Both the position numbers and the translations under genes were made by a program. A stretch of 34,184 nt of DNA, from positions 1 to 34,184 of the forward strand of contig QCDA01000006.1 of assembly GCA_003281065.1 (NCBI GenBank), written 5' to 3'. Below the pieces are notes generated by a model. That model made no database searches. It had not been told where the DNA came from and worked only from the letters and a program-made list of their open reading frames with translations. The stretch comes from Pelagibacteraceae bacterium AG-349-E10 (GTDB lineage Bacteria > Pseudomonadota > Alphaproteobacteria > HIMB59). Shown here in pieces: positions 1-8,225 of the stretch (position 1 is its first letter; every line of letters begins with the position of its first letter).

Positions 1-81
1 TTTAGGAGCTGCTTTCTTTTTTGCAGCTTTCCTTTTCTTAGGAGCTGCTTTTTTCTTTGCAGCTTTTCTCTTTTTAGCCAT
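1..81 (-). CDS. Lysine/alanine-rich histone H1-like protein (5' end only)
   Basis: Only the first 27 codons are in the window; the gene runs off the left edge. The peptide starts MAKKRKAAKKKAAPKKRK and repeats a unit made of Lys, Ala, Arg and Pro, as in bacterial histone-H1-like, AlgP-type DNA-binding tails. The start is supported by a strong GGAGG Shine-Dalgarno sequence 6 nt upstream of the ATG, which is rare in this window. Such proteins are thought to bind DNA or RNA through charge alone. The upstream region holds three inverted repeats. The composition is clear, but the function is only inferred and the full length is unknown. Confidence 0.6.
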   Translation of the reverse strand, partial: MAKKRKAAKKKAAPKKRKAAKKKAAPK

Positions 82-102
82 TATAGCCTCCTTACTTTTT
101 AC

Positions 103-166
103 ACTTACTAGTAAGTATAAAACGAATATCTAATGATATTCATTTTCTTAAAAAAAATTTAAGAAA
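103..166. promoter_or_regulatory. Three consecutive inverted repeats between divergent genes
   Basis: The gap between the H1-like gene and the helicase holds three perfect inverted repeats in 64 bp. These are ACTTACTAGTAAGT (103-116), GAATATC/GATATTC with a 4-nt loop (124-141), and TTTCTTAAA/TTTAAGAAA with a 5-nt loop (144-166). No U-rich tail follows, so terminators are unlikely. Operators for the divergent promoters are possible. AT-rich DNA makes short palindromes by chance, but three in a row is notable. Confidence 0.35.
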
Positions 167-214
167 GTATTTAATTAAGTCAACATTTTATTTATGGTAA
201 CTTCTTTTCATTGA

Positions 215-2767
215 ATGAATCAAATTGAAATAATTTTAGGTCCAACTAACACTGGAAAAACATTTTACGCTTTTGAACAAATGTTTTCCTTTAAAAACGG
301 TGTTTTTGGTTTCCCTTTAAGGCTTTTAGCAAGAGAAAATTATGATAAAGCATGCAAACTTTACCCAATAAATCAAATTGCATTAATAACTGGAGAAGAA
401 AAAATAATTCCTTCAAATGCGAAATATTTTTTTTGTACAGTCGAATCAATGCCAGATGATTTTTTTGAATTTGTTTGTGTAGATGAAATTCAATTAGCCT
501 CTGACTATGAAAGAGGACATATTTTTACTCAAAGACTTTTATATTCTCGTGGAGAACAAAAAACTATTTTTCTAGGTTCTCTCACTATGGAGGAAATTAT
601 TAGAGAATTAATTCCTGAGGCAAAAATAATTTATAAAAATAGATTTTCTGAGTTAAATTTTATTGGCCATAAAAAAATTCAAAATATTAAACCTCGATCA
701 GCAATAATTGCTTTTAATTTAATCGGTCTTTACGAAATCGCTGAGCAAATTAGAAGCTTAAAAGGAGGTGTGGCTCTTGTGGCCGGAGCACTCAGCCCTA
801 AAACTAGAAATTCTCAAGTTAAATTATACGAGGATGGTGAGGTTGATTATATTGTAGCCACTGATGCTATTGGAATGGGTTTGAATTTAGATATCAACCA
901 AGTTTATTTTTCTGGTTTAGAAAAGTTTGATGGAAAATATGTTCGATCTTTGAATGATATGGAAATAGGTCAAATAGCAGGAAGGGCAGGTCGCTATACA
1001 AAATCTGGTTATTTTGGGACTACTCTTGGAGCTAAGTTTACAAATCTGGAGTCTATAGAGAACATCCAAGCCCATAAATTTGAACCAGTTAAGAAAATAT
1101 TTTGGAGAAATCATCTTCTATCATTTAAGTCAGAATATGAGTTAGTAAACTCGTTGAAAAAGAAATCAGATAATCACCGACTAATTCTAAAAAAAGATGC
1201 TGAGGATCAAAAATTTTTATTAAGGTTTCTTAAAGACTATAGAAAAAATTTTAAAATTGACAATCCTGAAACTTTAAAACAATTATGGGACGTTTGTCGA
1301 ATACCAGATTATCAAAATATTTCAGATGAAAAACATGTTGATTTGTTAATAAAAATATTTAATGAACTCATAAAAAATCAATGGGTATTTAGTGATAAAT
1401 TTTTAGATAAAGAAATTTCTTACTTACAAAATTATAACGGTAGCATTGATGATCTTATCTACAACTTAAATGAAACAAGAACTTGGCTATATATTACTAA
1501 CCAGAAACACTGGATAAATAACTCTATTTGGGTTGAAACTGTAAAAAATATTGAAAACAAACTGTCTGAGCAGATACATTTAAGCTTAATGCAAAAATTT
1601 GTCGATAAAAATAAAAGTGAAATTATTCAAAATTTAAATATTAGTAAAAAAAATATATCTTTAACTGATAATAGATATGTTAAGATAAAAGATGAAAAAA
1701 TAGGAGTTATAAAAGGTTTTAAAATTTTTTTTGATGAAAAATATAAAGATATTTTAAATAACAACTACCATAGAATAATTAAAGAACAAATTTTCCCTTA
1801 TATGTCTTTTAACGTTGATAATTTTATAGCAGCACCGAATGAAAGCTTGTTAATCAATTCAAAAGTTGATGAGAATGGAAATTTTCAGAACTTATATCTT
1901 AAATGGGGGGATGCAAATGTGGCAATTTTTAAAAAAGGAATTGATATCACCCATCCGATTTTAGAACCAATTTTAGACGACTTACTATTATCACCCGATC
2001 AAATTAAAAAAATTCAGGAGAAAATTCAAAAATGGTTCGAGGAAAATTACCTCTCGAAGTTGGATTTATCGGACAAACTAAAAAAATTTAACTCAAAACC
2101 TGAGGAGAGAAGTTTTATTTTTAAGATAATTGAAAGTCAATATAATCTTTACCAAGTAAATATATTGGATGAATTTAAGTTATTTGATGAACCACAAAGA
2201 AAAGAAATTCATTCCCTAAATTTTAGATTAGGAAAGAATGTTATATTTAATTCTGAATTAATCAGACCTGAATACATGAAGTTAAAGTTTTATCTATGGA
2301 ATTTGTATAATAATGAATTTTTAAATATTGATGAGTACATACCAAAAGATGGCAATGCAACACTTAATATTCAAAATAAGTTAAATGAAGAACTATTAAC
2401 TTTCCTAGGTTTTATTTCTAAAAATGACTTACTAATCAGGCTTGATATTTTTAATGAATTTGAAAAACAATTATTTAAAAGAGAAAATAGAGGCCCTTTC
2501 TCACTTCCTATGGATTTATCTAATCTTTTGGGAATTAAAAAAGATAAATTAATTAATATTATTAGAAGTAGATCTTTTAATATACAAGAGATAGCAGAAA
2601 ATGATTTAATTATTTCTAAAAAGATTAATTCTAATAAGACATTAGAGTTAAAACAAAAAAAAAACAAAAAAGTATTGAAAAAATCATCAAAAAAAGTAAA
2701 AAAGCCATCATCAAAAAAATTATTTAATAATCCTTTTGACCAATTAAAAAATATAAATGTTGAATAA
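215..2767 (+). CDS. Suv3-like superfamily 2 RNA helicase
   Basis: An 850-residue ATP-dependent helicase resembling the alphaproteobacterial relatives of the mitochondrial RNA helicase Suv3. Walker A is GPTNTGKT at residues 9-16, motif II is DEIQ at 90-93, and the second RecA domain has TDAIGMGLN (216-224) and QIAGRAGR (253-260). The remaining ~590 residues are poorly conserved, and the last ~40 are Lys-rich, suggesting nucleic-acid binding. Mitochondrial Suv3 works in RNA turnover; a similar role here is inference. The ATG at 215 has no Shine-Dalgarno sequence, and the upstream ATG at 194 runs into a stop. The gene overlaps the next by 11 nt and heads a coupled run with fdxA and carD. Confidence 0.85.
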   Translation: MNQIEIILGPTNTGKTFYAFEQMFSFKNGVFGFPLRLLARENYDKACKLYPINQIALITGEEKIIPSNAKYFFCTVESMPDDFFEFVCVDEIQLASDYERGHIFTQRLLYSRGEQKTIFLGSLTMEEIIRELIPEAKIIYKNRFSELNFIGHKKIQNIKPRSAIIAFNLIGLYEIAEQIRSLKGGVALVAGALSPKTRNSQVKLYEDGEVDYIVATDAIGMGLNLDINQVYFSGLEKFDGKYVRSLNDMEIGQIAGRAGRYTKSGYFGTTLGAKFTNLESIENIQAHKFEPVKKIFWRNHLLSFKSEYELVNSLKKKSDNHRLILKKDAEDQKFLLRFLKDYRKNFKIDNPETLKQLWDVCRIPDYQNISDEKHVDLLIKIFNELIKNQWVFSDKFLDKEISYLQNYNGSIDDLIYNLNETRTWLYITNQKHWINNSIWVETVKNIENKLSEQIHLSLMQKFVDKNKSEIIQNLNISKKNISLTDNRYVKIKDEKIGVIKGFKIFFDEKYKDILNNNYHRIIKEQIFPYMSFNVDNFIAAPNESLLINSKVDENGNFQNLYLKWGDANVAIFKKGIDITHPILEPILDDLLLSPDQIKKIQEKIQKWFEENYLSKLDLSDKLKKFNSKPEERSFIFKIIESQYNLYQVNILDEFKLFDEPQRKEIHSLNFRLGKNVIFNSELIRPEYMKLKFYLWNLYNNEFLNIDEYIPKDGNATLNIQNKLNEELLTFLGFISKNDLLIRLDIFNEFEKQLFKRENRGPFSLPMDLSNLLGIKKDKLINIIRSRSFNIQEIAENDLIISKKINSNKTLELKQKKNKKVLKKSSKKVKKPSSKKLFNNPFDQLKNINVE

Positions 2768-3194
2768 ATTCTTCCAATCCTTCAATGAAAAGAAGGATAA
2801 AAATGATGATCACTCTTTTGAGTCAGATTTATATAATCTGATTTACGAAATTATTATTGCAGATCATGAAATTTCGGAACAAGAGATTAATTTTGCCTCT
2901 GAGTTATTAGAATTTTACTTTAAAATACCAATTCAAAGTAATAAAGAGCAATTTACTAAATTAGCCAATAAACAGCATTTCAACACCGACTTATCTCAGT
3001 TCTCATACAGACTTAAAACATCGCTTAGTTACGAACAGAGAATGGATGTAATTTTAATTTGTTGGCAAGTTTTAATGGTTGATGGCAAAGAAGATCAGCT
3101 TGAGGTTTCTACTGCAAGAAAAATATCAACGTTACTTGGCCTAGAAGATAAAGATTTTATATTGATTAGAAATAGAGTAAAAGACAGCCAATGA
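2757..3194 (+). CDS. TerB-like (tellurite-resistance B family) protein
   Basis: A 145-residue, all-helical acidic protein. Two similar segments, around residues 25-50 ([19 protein letters not shown]) and 90-115 ([19 protein letters not shown]), each have the D-x-x-[IV]-x-x-x-E pattern typical of TerB-like domains, where acidic residues bind metal. The start overlaps the helicase end by 11 nt, and the stop overlaps the ferredoxin start (ATGA), so translation is probably coupled. In many alphaproteobacteria an S4-domain RNA-binding gene sits between helicase and ferredoxin; here this gene takes that place. Its cellular role is unknown. Confidence 0.65.
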   Translation: MLNKFFQSFNEKKDKNDDHSFESDLYNLIYEIIIADHEISEQEINFASELLEFYFKIPIQSNKEQFTKLANKQHFNTDLSQFSYRLKTSLSYEQRMDVILICWQVLMVDGKEDQLEVSTARKISTLLGLEDKDFILIRNRVKDSQ

Positions 3195-3523
3195 CCTACT
3201 TAGTTAATGACAAGTGTATCAAGTGTAAATACATGGATTGTGTTGAGGTATGTCCCGTGGATTGCTTTTACGAAGGTGAAAATATGCTTGTCATTAACCC
3301 TGATGAATGTATTGACTGCGGAGTATGTGAACCGGAATGCCCGGTTGAAGCAATTATCCCAGATGACTTGGACGATGGTACAAAATGGTTAGATGTAAAT
3401 GAAAAATATTCACAAGTTTGGCCTAATATAACTACAAAAAAAGATGCCCCTGATGATGCAAAACAGTGGGAAGGGGTAGAAGATAAATTTAAAAATCATT
3501 TCAGTGAAAAAGGAGCTGATTAA
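3191..3523 (+). CDS. fdxA: 7Fe ferredoxin FdxA
   Basis: A 110-residue [3Fe-4S][4Fe-4S] ferredoxin, a cytoplasmic electron carrier. Cysteines fall at 9, 12, 17, 21, 25, 40, 43, 46 and 50 in the order typical of Fdx[18 protein letters not shown], then [13 protein letters not shown]9, C17 and C50 are expected to hold the 3Fe cluster, and C21, C40, C43 and C46 the 4Fe cluster. A C-terminal tail of ~50 residues is normal for the family. The gene overlaps the upstream one by 4 nt and the downstream carD by 1 nt (TAATG). Pairing with carD is common in alphaproteobacteria, although the functional link is not established. Confidence 0.95.
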   Translation: MTYLVNDKCIKCKYMDCVEVCPVDCFYEGENMLVINPDECIDCGVCEPECPVEAIIPDDLDDGTKWLDVNEKYSQVWPNITTKKDAPDDAKQWEGVEDKFKNHFSEKGAD

Positions 3524-4224
3524 TGCCTGTTAAAAAAAAAGCTTCAACAAAAAAAGTTTTAAAAAAAAATATAAAAGTTAAGACCAAAAAAAAAGTTAAA
3601 GTAAAAAAAAAGTCACCTGCCAAAAAACAACCCTTAAAAAAAATAATTAAGAAAAAAGTTTTAAAAAATGTATTAAAAAAAGTAGTAAAAAAAATTGCTA
3701 CACCAAAAGCTCCTAAGATTAAAAAAGTAATAGTTCCACAAGTATTTAAAGCAGGAGAAAATATTGTTTACCCTACCCACGGCGTAGGAAGAATTCTCAC
3801 TATAGAAAAGTTCCAATATGATCTAGTGGAAGAACAATTGTATGTAATTCAGTTTTTTCAAGACAAGTTAACAATCAGAGTACCCTTTGCTAAAGCAAAA
3901 TTGATTGGTTTAAGAAATATTACTAGCAAACCATCTATGACTAGAACACTTTCTGTTTTAAAGCAAAAACCTAAAATAAAAAAGGCAATGTGGAGTAGAA
4001 GGGCTCAAGAGTACGACCAAAAGATAAACTCTGGTGACATAAAACTTCTCTCAGAGGTCGTCCGAGACCTATTTCGAAAAGATGATCAAACTGAACAGTC
4101 ATATAGTGAGCGCCAAATGTTTCAGGTTGCTTTTGAGAGATATACTAGAGAATTTGCAATATCCGCAAGTTTAAAGTTTGAGGAAGCATCTACAAAAATA
4201 CTAGAAATTTTGAATAAAAGATAA
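3523..4224 (+). CDS. carD: CarD/CdnL-type RNA polymerase-binding regulator
   Basis: A 233-residue transcription regulator. Residues 1-70 form a very Lys-rich extension, and the CarD domain starts at 77 with AGENIVYPTHGVGRI, the family signature of the RNA-polymerase-beta-interacting Tudor-like fold. A helical C-terminal half follows. CarD/CdnL proteins stabilise the open promoter complex at rRNA and growth genes. The basic N-terminal extension is not part of the usual ~165-residue protein; it could add non-specific DNA binding (inference). The start shares one base with the fdxA stop. The gene ends 1 nt before the convergent TIGR02300 gene. Confidence 0.9.
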   Translation: MPVKKKASTKKVLKKNIKVKTKKKVKVKKKSPAKKQPLKKIIKKKVLKNVLKKVVKKIATPKAPKIKKVIVPQVFKAGENIVYPTHGVGRILTIEKFQYDLVEEQLYVIQFFQDKLTIRVPFAKAKLIGLRNITSKPSMTRTLSVLKQKPKIKKAMWSRRAQEYDQKINSGDIKLLSEVVRDLFRKDDQTEQSYSERQMFQVAFERYTREFAISASLKFEEASTKILEILNKR

Positions 4225-4225
4225 A

Positions 4226-4549
4226 CTAATTAGTTTCTTCTTCGTTTTTATCAGTTGGGATATCAATACTGATATCTTCTGCTAGGTTATCGGTATCTTC
4301 AGTTTGGGTATCAGTATCTTCTGTTTCTTCAATTAGGTCTTTTAACTCATCATTTTCTTTGGCAGTTTTAGTGGGTGTTGCAACGCTTACTCCCGCTTTT
4401 CTTCCTCTTTTAGGTTTTGCTATATTTACAGCTTCAATAGATTTACCACACTCTGGACAATTAATTACGTCCTGATAAAAATCATAATACTTGACGCTAC
4501 CACAGGGGCATGTTCTTTTGTGACCTAAATCGATTTGCTCTTCTAGCAT
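4226..4549 (-). CDS. TIGR02300-family zinc-ribbon protein
   Basis: A 107-residue protein of a family found mostly in alphaproteobacteria. The N-terminal part reads [20 protein letters not shown], matching the family's GTKRxCPxxGxKFYDLNKDP pattern, although the FYDLN block is changed to YDFYQ. C14, C16, C31 and C34 can form a zinc ribbon. A short basic linker (KPKRGRKAG) follows, then a strongly acidic tail of ~45 residues. Function is unknown in the family. It is convergent with carD and divergent from rpmF, with 64 bp between the two starts that must hold both promoters. Confidence 0.8.
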   Translation of the reverse strand: MLEEQIDLGHKRTCPCGSVKYYDFYQDVINCPECGKSIEAVNIAKPKRGRKAGVSVATPTKTAKENDELKDLIEETEDTDTQTEDTDNLAEDISIDIPTDKNEEETN

Positions 4550-4613
4550 TGTGGGCAGATTTATACATTATTATTGTAATTTATACAAATTTTTATTATG
4601 TTATCGCTCTAAT

Positions 4614-4877
4614 ATGGCAGTTCCAAAAAGAAAAACCACACCTTCAAAAAGGAATATGAGGCGCTCTCATCATAGAGCGGGCACTCAACTATTCGCAGAA
4701 GACAAAAAATCAGGTGAATTGAGAAGACCCCATCATATTGATCTCAGTACTGGTATGTACAGGGGTAAGCAAATAATTATTAAAAAAGCTAAAAAAGACA
4801 AAGATGCTGATGGTCAAGCACCTGTAAATACTGACGAAACAACTAAAACTATTGAAGCACCAGCTGCTTCAAAGTAA
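4614..4877 (+). CDS. rpmF: 50S ribosomal protein L32
   Basis: An 87-residue large-subunit protein. The start at 4614 is chosen because L32 begins [20 protein letters not shown]; a longer in-frame reading from 4551 adds only non-homologous residues. The core covers about residues 1-60 ([19 protein letters not shown]). The last ~27 residues are an extra Lys/Asp/Thr/Ala-rich tail not present in usual L32. S16 and L19 in this window also carry acidic tails. In many alphaproteobacteria rpmF precedes plsX-fabH; here it stands alone, ending directly against the convergent recX. Confidence 0.93.
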   Translation: MAVPKRKTTPSKRNMRRSHHRAGTQLFAEDKKSGELRRPHHIDLSTGMYRGKQIIIKKAKKDKDADGQAPVNTDETTKTIEAPAASK

Positions 4878-5366
4878 TTAATCTCTAATTGCTTTATATA
4901 TCGAATTTTCTGAAAAGCTTTGCTGATAGAGCTTTTTTTTAAGTTCACTAGTTTCTAACTTCGATAGTTTCTTTCTTAAAATAAATCGTTTTAAAATATT
5001 TAGCTCTAAATCTGGATTTTCAGATACCTTTTTAGAGATATATTCCTCAATTAAGCTTTGTTCAAAACCTTTTTGATAAAGTTTAATTTTAATTTTTTTT
5101 ATAGAAAACAGTGATTGTTCATAATAATGAAATACAGTTTCAATAAATTGCTTTTCATCTATTATCTTTAAATCATCTAATTTTTGTAAGATATTATCAA
5201 TAAGTTCTTGTTTAGAGATATTTTCCGGGAAAATGACTTTCTGATAAGTTTTTTTATTTTTGAGTCTTTTTTCTAGAATTTCAGAAATTTTTTTTTTAGT
5301 TGCTGGATATTTACCCAAGTATTTTAGTGCTTCATTATAAAGATATTCATCAGCTTTTTTTTTCAT
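4878..5366 (-). CDS. recX: Regulatory protein RecX
   Basis: A 162-residue helical protein modulating RecA filaments. It shows the RecX three-helix-repeat pattern: ALKYLGKYPATKKKISEIL near the N-terminus, then DNILQKLDDLKIIDEKQFIETVFHYY, then IKIKLYQKGFEQSLIEEYI. The RecX family binds RecA and inhibits or tunes strand exchange. The protein is very Lys-rich, as expected from the base composition. It is convergent with rpmF without any gap, and recA is not in the window, so it stands apart from its partner. Confidence 0.8.
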   Translation of the reverse strand: MKKKADEYLYNEALKYLGKYPATKKKISEILEKRLKNKKTYQKVIFPENISKQELIDNILQKLDDLKIIDEKQFIETVFHYYEQSLFSIKKIKIKLYQKGFEQSLIEEYISKKVSENPDLELNILKRFILRKKLSKLETSELKKKLYQQSFSENSIYKAIRD

Positions 5367-5410
5367 AGTTTATATTTTATGAATTATTATTATGAAGTAT
5401 ACAAACAAAG

Positions 5411-5487
5411 GCGCTTGTAGCTCAGTAGGATAGAGCACCAGATTCCTAATCTGGGGGTCGCAGGTTCGATTCCTGCCAAGCGCGCCA
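5411..5487 (+). tRNA. tRNA-Arg (anticodon CCU)
   Basis: A full cloverleaf can be drawn. The acceptor stem is GCGCTTG/CAAGCGC with discriminator G and encoded CCA. The D stem is GCTC/GAGC, and the anticodon stem CCAGA/TCTGG has loop TTCCTAA, giving anticodon CCT that reads AGG. The T stem is GCAGG/CCTGC with loop TTCGATT. Length is 77 nt with CCA. No copy of its 3' end was seen nearby, so there is no sign of an element integrated here. Confidence 0.95.
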
Positions 5488-5527
5488 ATAACTTTGACAT
5501 ATTAAAAAAAATTTTTATAAATTACTT

Positions 5528-6490
5528 ATGGTAAAAGTTTTTTTTCTATTAAATCTTTTACTTTTCACTTCTTTCTCAAATGCCCAGCTAATGGAAACAA
5601 AAGACCCTAAAGCTTTATGCTCCAACGGTGAGCAAGCGACATTTACCTTTTTTGAGGGCAATACAAATAATTGGTTAATGTATATTCAAGGAGGGGGTGT
5701 GGCTGCAAACGAAGACCAATACAGATCAAGAAATAACGGTTTAAAATCTCCTGCAGTTTCAAATGAAAGAGGTAAAACTTATATGGTCGAAGACTTTATT
5801 AACAACAACTATAATGTAATTTACATTCCTTATTGTAGCAATGACATACATCAGGGCACGCACGTAAACAATATTGATGGAAAAAAAGTTTATTTTCATG
5901 GTCGATACATTATTGAGGACATTTTTAATCAGTATGATGAAAGGTTTAAAAAAGCAGATAAATTAATTTTTGCAGGTTATAGTGCTGGGTCCTTGGCTTT
6001 GGGTTTAAACGTCGATCTAATTAAAAGATATGAAAATCCATATATTATTGCTGATAGTTTTTGGCTAGACGCAGAGTCTCTAAATGTTCGTTTAGGATGG
6101 AATGACGGACCATGGCCTAAAATTGTAAAGTTTTTATATAATGACAGGGTTGAGTATTGTAAAGATTCTCATTGGGCAAATTGTTTTTCTTCAAGACAAT
6201 TATTTGAAAGAAATAATTTGAATAATGTTTTTTTTATTTGGAACATAGGTGATCCTTACATGAAAGGTAATTTAGATAAAGTGAGACAATCTATAAATGA
6301 AGACGCAACTTTTTATAAAGCTGGTTTTTCAATTAATGCTGAAGAAAGAAAGTTAAAAGGAAATATTGAGTGGGGGCATGTTATGACAGCTACTGATTTA
6401 TATTACAAAGATTTTGAAGGTACCTCATTACAAAAGTTAATTTGGAATTGGATAAACGGATCTGGGAAAACTATTTATATAAACAATTAG
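5528..6490 (+). CDS. Secreted pectin-acetylesterase/Notum-like carboxyl esterase
   Basis: A 320-residue protein with an N-terminal signal peptide (hydrophobic residues 2-17, likely cut after SFSNA). The alpha/beta-hydrolase pattern of the pectinacetylesterase/Notum family is visible: the oxyanion block MYIQGGGVAAN (51-61), nucleophile elbow GYSAGS (150-155, Ser152), a candidate Asp at 176 or 181, and a late His in WGHVM (His283). The family removes acetyl or acyl groups from polysaccharides or other substrates; the substrate here is unknown. It lies directly after a tRNA and overlaps the convergent gcrA stop by 4 nt. An export-dependent esterase is an accessory-type gene within otherwise core DNA. 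Confidence 0.75.
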   Translation: MVKVFFLLNLLLFTSFSNAQLMETKDPKALCSNGEQATFTFFEGNTNNWLMYIQGGGVAANEDQYRSRNNGLKSPAVSNERGKTYMVEDFINNNYNVIYIPYCSNDIHQGTHVNNIDGKKVYFHGRYIIEDIFNQYDERFKKADKLIFAGYSAGSLALGLNVDLIKRYENPYIIADSFWLDAESLNVRLGWNDGPWPKIVKFLYNDRVEYCKDSHWANCFSSRQLFERNNLNNVFFIWNIGDPYMKGNLDKVRQSINEDATFYKAGFSINAEERKLKGNIEWGHVMTATDLYYKDFEGTSLQKLIWNWINGSGKTIYINN

Positions 6491-6957
6491 TTTTTCTCGT
6501 GTAAAAAATCCAAAAGTCTATCTAAATATTTTTCATCAACATTATATGCTTTTTTATAATGTTCAATACAATATGGTTTTGTTGGAATATTCTGACCACC
6601 ACAATAGTGAAATCCCTCCTCAAGTGGATCTCCGATAGGCCATTGACAAGATTTAAAGTTACCTGTGCCAACAATACTCTTTTTAAAACTAAATTTTTCT
6701 CTTCTTCGAACAGGTTCTTTTCTTATTGTATTTTGAGAAGATGAATTACTGGTTTCTCTGTACATGGTGACAGAAGAAAACTGTTGATTTTGAGTTGATT
6801 TTTTTCTGGAATTTTGACGTCTTTCAAGACCCAGTCTAAAAGCTTTACCAATAACGGCATTTTTAGTAAATCCAAGCTGCACGCCAATCTGGCTAGTAGC
6901 AACCCCTTCATTCCAAAGTTTTTTAAGATCTTCTACTTTTTGGTTATTCCAAGACAT
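6487..6957 (-). CDS. gcrA: Cell-cycle regulator GcrA
   Basis: A 156-residue transcription factor. The N-terminal DNA-binding part MSWNNQKVEDLKKLWNEG...SQIGVQLGFTKNAVIGKAFRLGL matches GcrA closely. A basic linker of ~60 residues follows, then the conserved sigma70-binding C-terminal domain CQWPIGDPLEEGFHYCG...KPYCIEHY. In Caulobacter, GcrA binds sigma70 and acts at promoters with GANTC sites methylated by CcrM. Its presence supports an alphaproteobacterial origin. It is divergent from pgk, sharing a ~100-bp intergenic region with a 14-bp palindrome. Confidence 0.93.
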   Translation of the reverse strand: MSWNNQKVEDLKKLWNEGVATSQIGVQLGFTKNAVIGKAFRLGLERRQNSRKKSTQNQQFSSVTMYRETSNSSSQNTIRKEPVRRREKFSFKKSIVGTGNFKSCQWPIGDPLEEGFHYCGGQNIPTKPYCIEHYKKAYNVDEKYLDRLLDFLHEKN

Positions 6958-7002
6958 TTTTTATGTACCTACTCTATTTAGTTCCTTATATGGGTAGTTT
7001 TA

Positions 7003-7016
7003 TACTATATATAGTA
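7003..7016. promoter_or_regulatory. 14-bp palindrome in the gcrA/pgk intergenic region
   Basis: TACTATATATAGTA is a perfect palindrome between divergent gcrA and pgk. It overlaps a possible plus-strand -10 (TATACT, 7001-7006) with a weak TTAGTT 17 nt upstream. An operator is possible, but alternating AT sequence alone could give this. Confidence 0.25.
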
Positions 7017-7058
7017 GTAGTAATCTAGCCTAAAATGGTTAAAAAAATGTGAATAAAT

Positions 7059-8225
7059 ATGAAATCTCTTAAAAATTTGAACTTTGAAAAAATCCTAAAT
7101 GTAGGTATTAGAGTCGATTTCAATGTTCCTATCGATAAAAATTTTAGAATTACAGACAAAACAAGATTAGATAGATCTAAGGAAACGATCGATTTTATTA
7201 AAAATAAACAATGTAATATTTTTCTTATTTCACATTTTGGAAGACCAAAAGAAAATTTTGATGAGAAATATTCTTTCTCAAAATTAATTGATCAGTTTGA
7301 GGATATATTGGAGTTAAAATTAAATTTTATTAGTTATGATAGTTTTTTAGATAGTGGCCTTAATGAAATAGATGCTGATAAGCCAACTATAAGCCTTTTA
7401 GATAATATAAGATTTTTTGAGGGAGAAATAAAAAATGATTTAAATTTTAGCAAGTCTATTACAGATAAATTAGATTTATATGTTAATGAGGCTTTCTCTG
7501 CTTCTCACCGATTTCACTCATCAGTTAATCAAATGGCTAAAAACATATTGTCAGCACCTGGATTTAATTTTGAGAGAGAAATTTTAGCAATAGATAATAT
7601 AAAAAAATCTACAAAGAAAAAATTAGCGATTATTGGTGGATCAAAAGTTTCAACTAAAATAAAAACACTTCTATCTTTAACATCCTCTTGCTCAGATATT
7701 TTTGTTGGAGGGGCAATGGCAAATAATTTTTTTAAATATAATAGTATAAATGTAAGCAATTCTTTAATTGAAGAGGACACAGAAAGTATGATTGAAATGA
7801 TTTACAATTCTGCAAAATCAACAAATTGTAAAATTCATCTTCCATCAGATGTTATACTTGACTCAAATGAAAATAAATTAATAGATGAGCTTCCTAAAAG
7901 CTCCGATTTTAAAATCCTAGATATATCAGTTTCTTCACACGCAGTTTTAGAAAAACTGATAGGTAACAGTGATATCGTTTTGTGGAATGGACCAATGGGA
8001 ATGATCGAAGACAATAAATTTTCAAAGGGATCAATAAATTTAGCACATCTCCTAGCAAAATCTCAAGCAGATGTTGTCATAGGTGGTGGAGACACAATTT
8101 TAGCAATCAATATGGCTGAGGAAAAATTTGAAAATTTTTATTTTGTTTCAACAGCTGGCGGTGCTTTTCTTGAGGCGCTCGAGAACAAAGATCTTCCTGG
8201 AATTCAAGCCCTTATGGCTGATTAA
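7059..8225 (+). CDS. pgk: Phosphoglycerate kinase
   Basis: A 388-residue glycolytic/gluconeogenic enzyme converting 1,3-bisphosphoglycerate and ADP to 3-phosphoglycerate and ATP. Motifs: RVDFNVP, SHFGRPK, LLDNIRFFEGEIKND, KLAIIGGSKVSTKI, VLWNGPMGM, VIGGGDT and the C-terminal FVSTAGGAFLEAL. Length is typical. The usually strict VNDAFGxxHRxHAS block reads VNEAFSASHRFHSS, with Asp to Glu and Gly to Ser. It stands alone rather than next to gap or fba. The tail overlaps the convergent ispZ by 14 nt. Confidence 0.95.
   Translation: MKSLKNLNFEKILNVGIRVDFNVPIDKNFRITDKTRLDRSKETIDFIKNKQCNIFLISHFGRPKENFDEKYSFSKLIDQFEDILELKLNFISYDSFLDSGLNEIDADKPTISLLDNIRFFEGEIKNDLNFSKSITDKLDLYVNEAFSASHRFHSSVNQMAKNILSAPGFNFEREILAIDNIKKSTKKKLAIIGGSKVSTKIKTLLSLTSSCSDIFVGGAMANNFFKYNSINVSNSLIEEDTESMIEMIYNSAKSTNCKIHLPSDVILDSNENKLIDELPKSSDFKILDISVSSHAVLEKLIGNSDIVLWNGPMGMIEDNKFSKGSINLAHLLAKSQADVVIGGGDTILAINMAEEKFENFYFVSTAGGAFLEALENKDLPGIQALMAD

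Noticed and set aside
4551-4613. N-terminal extension of L32
   Set aside because: The added residues have no likeness to L32, and the normal protein starts at the ATG at 4614.
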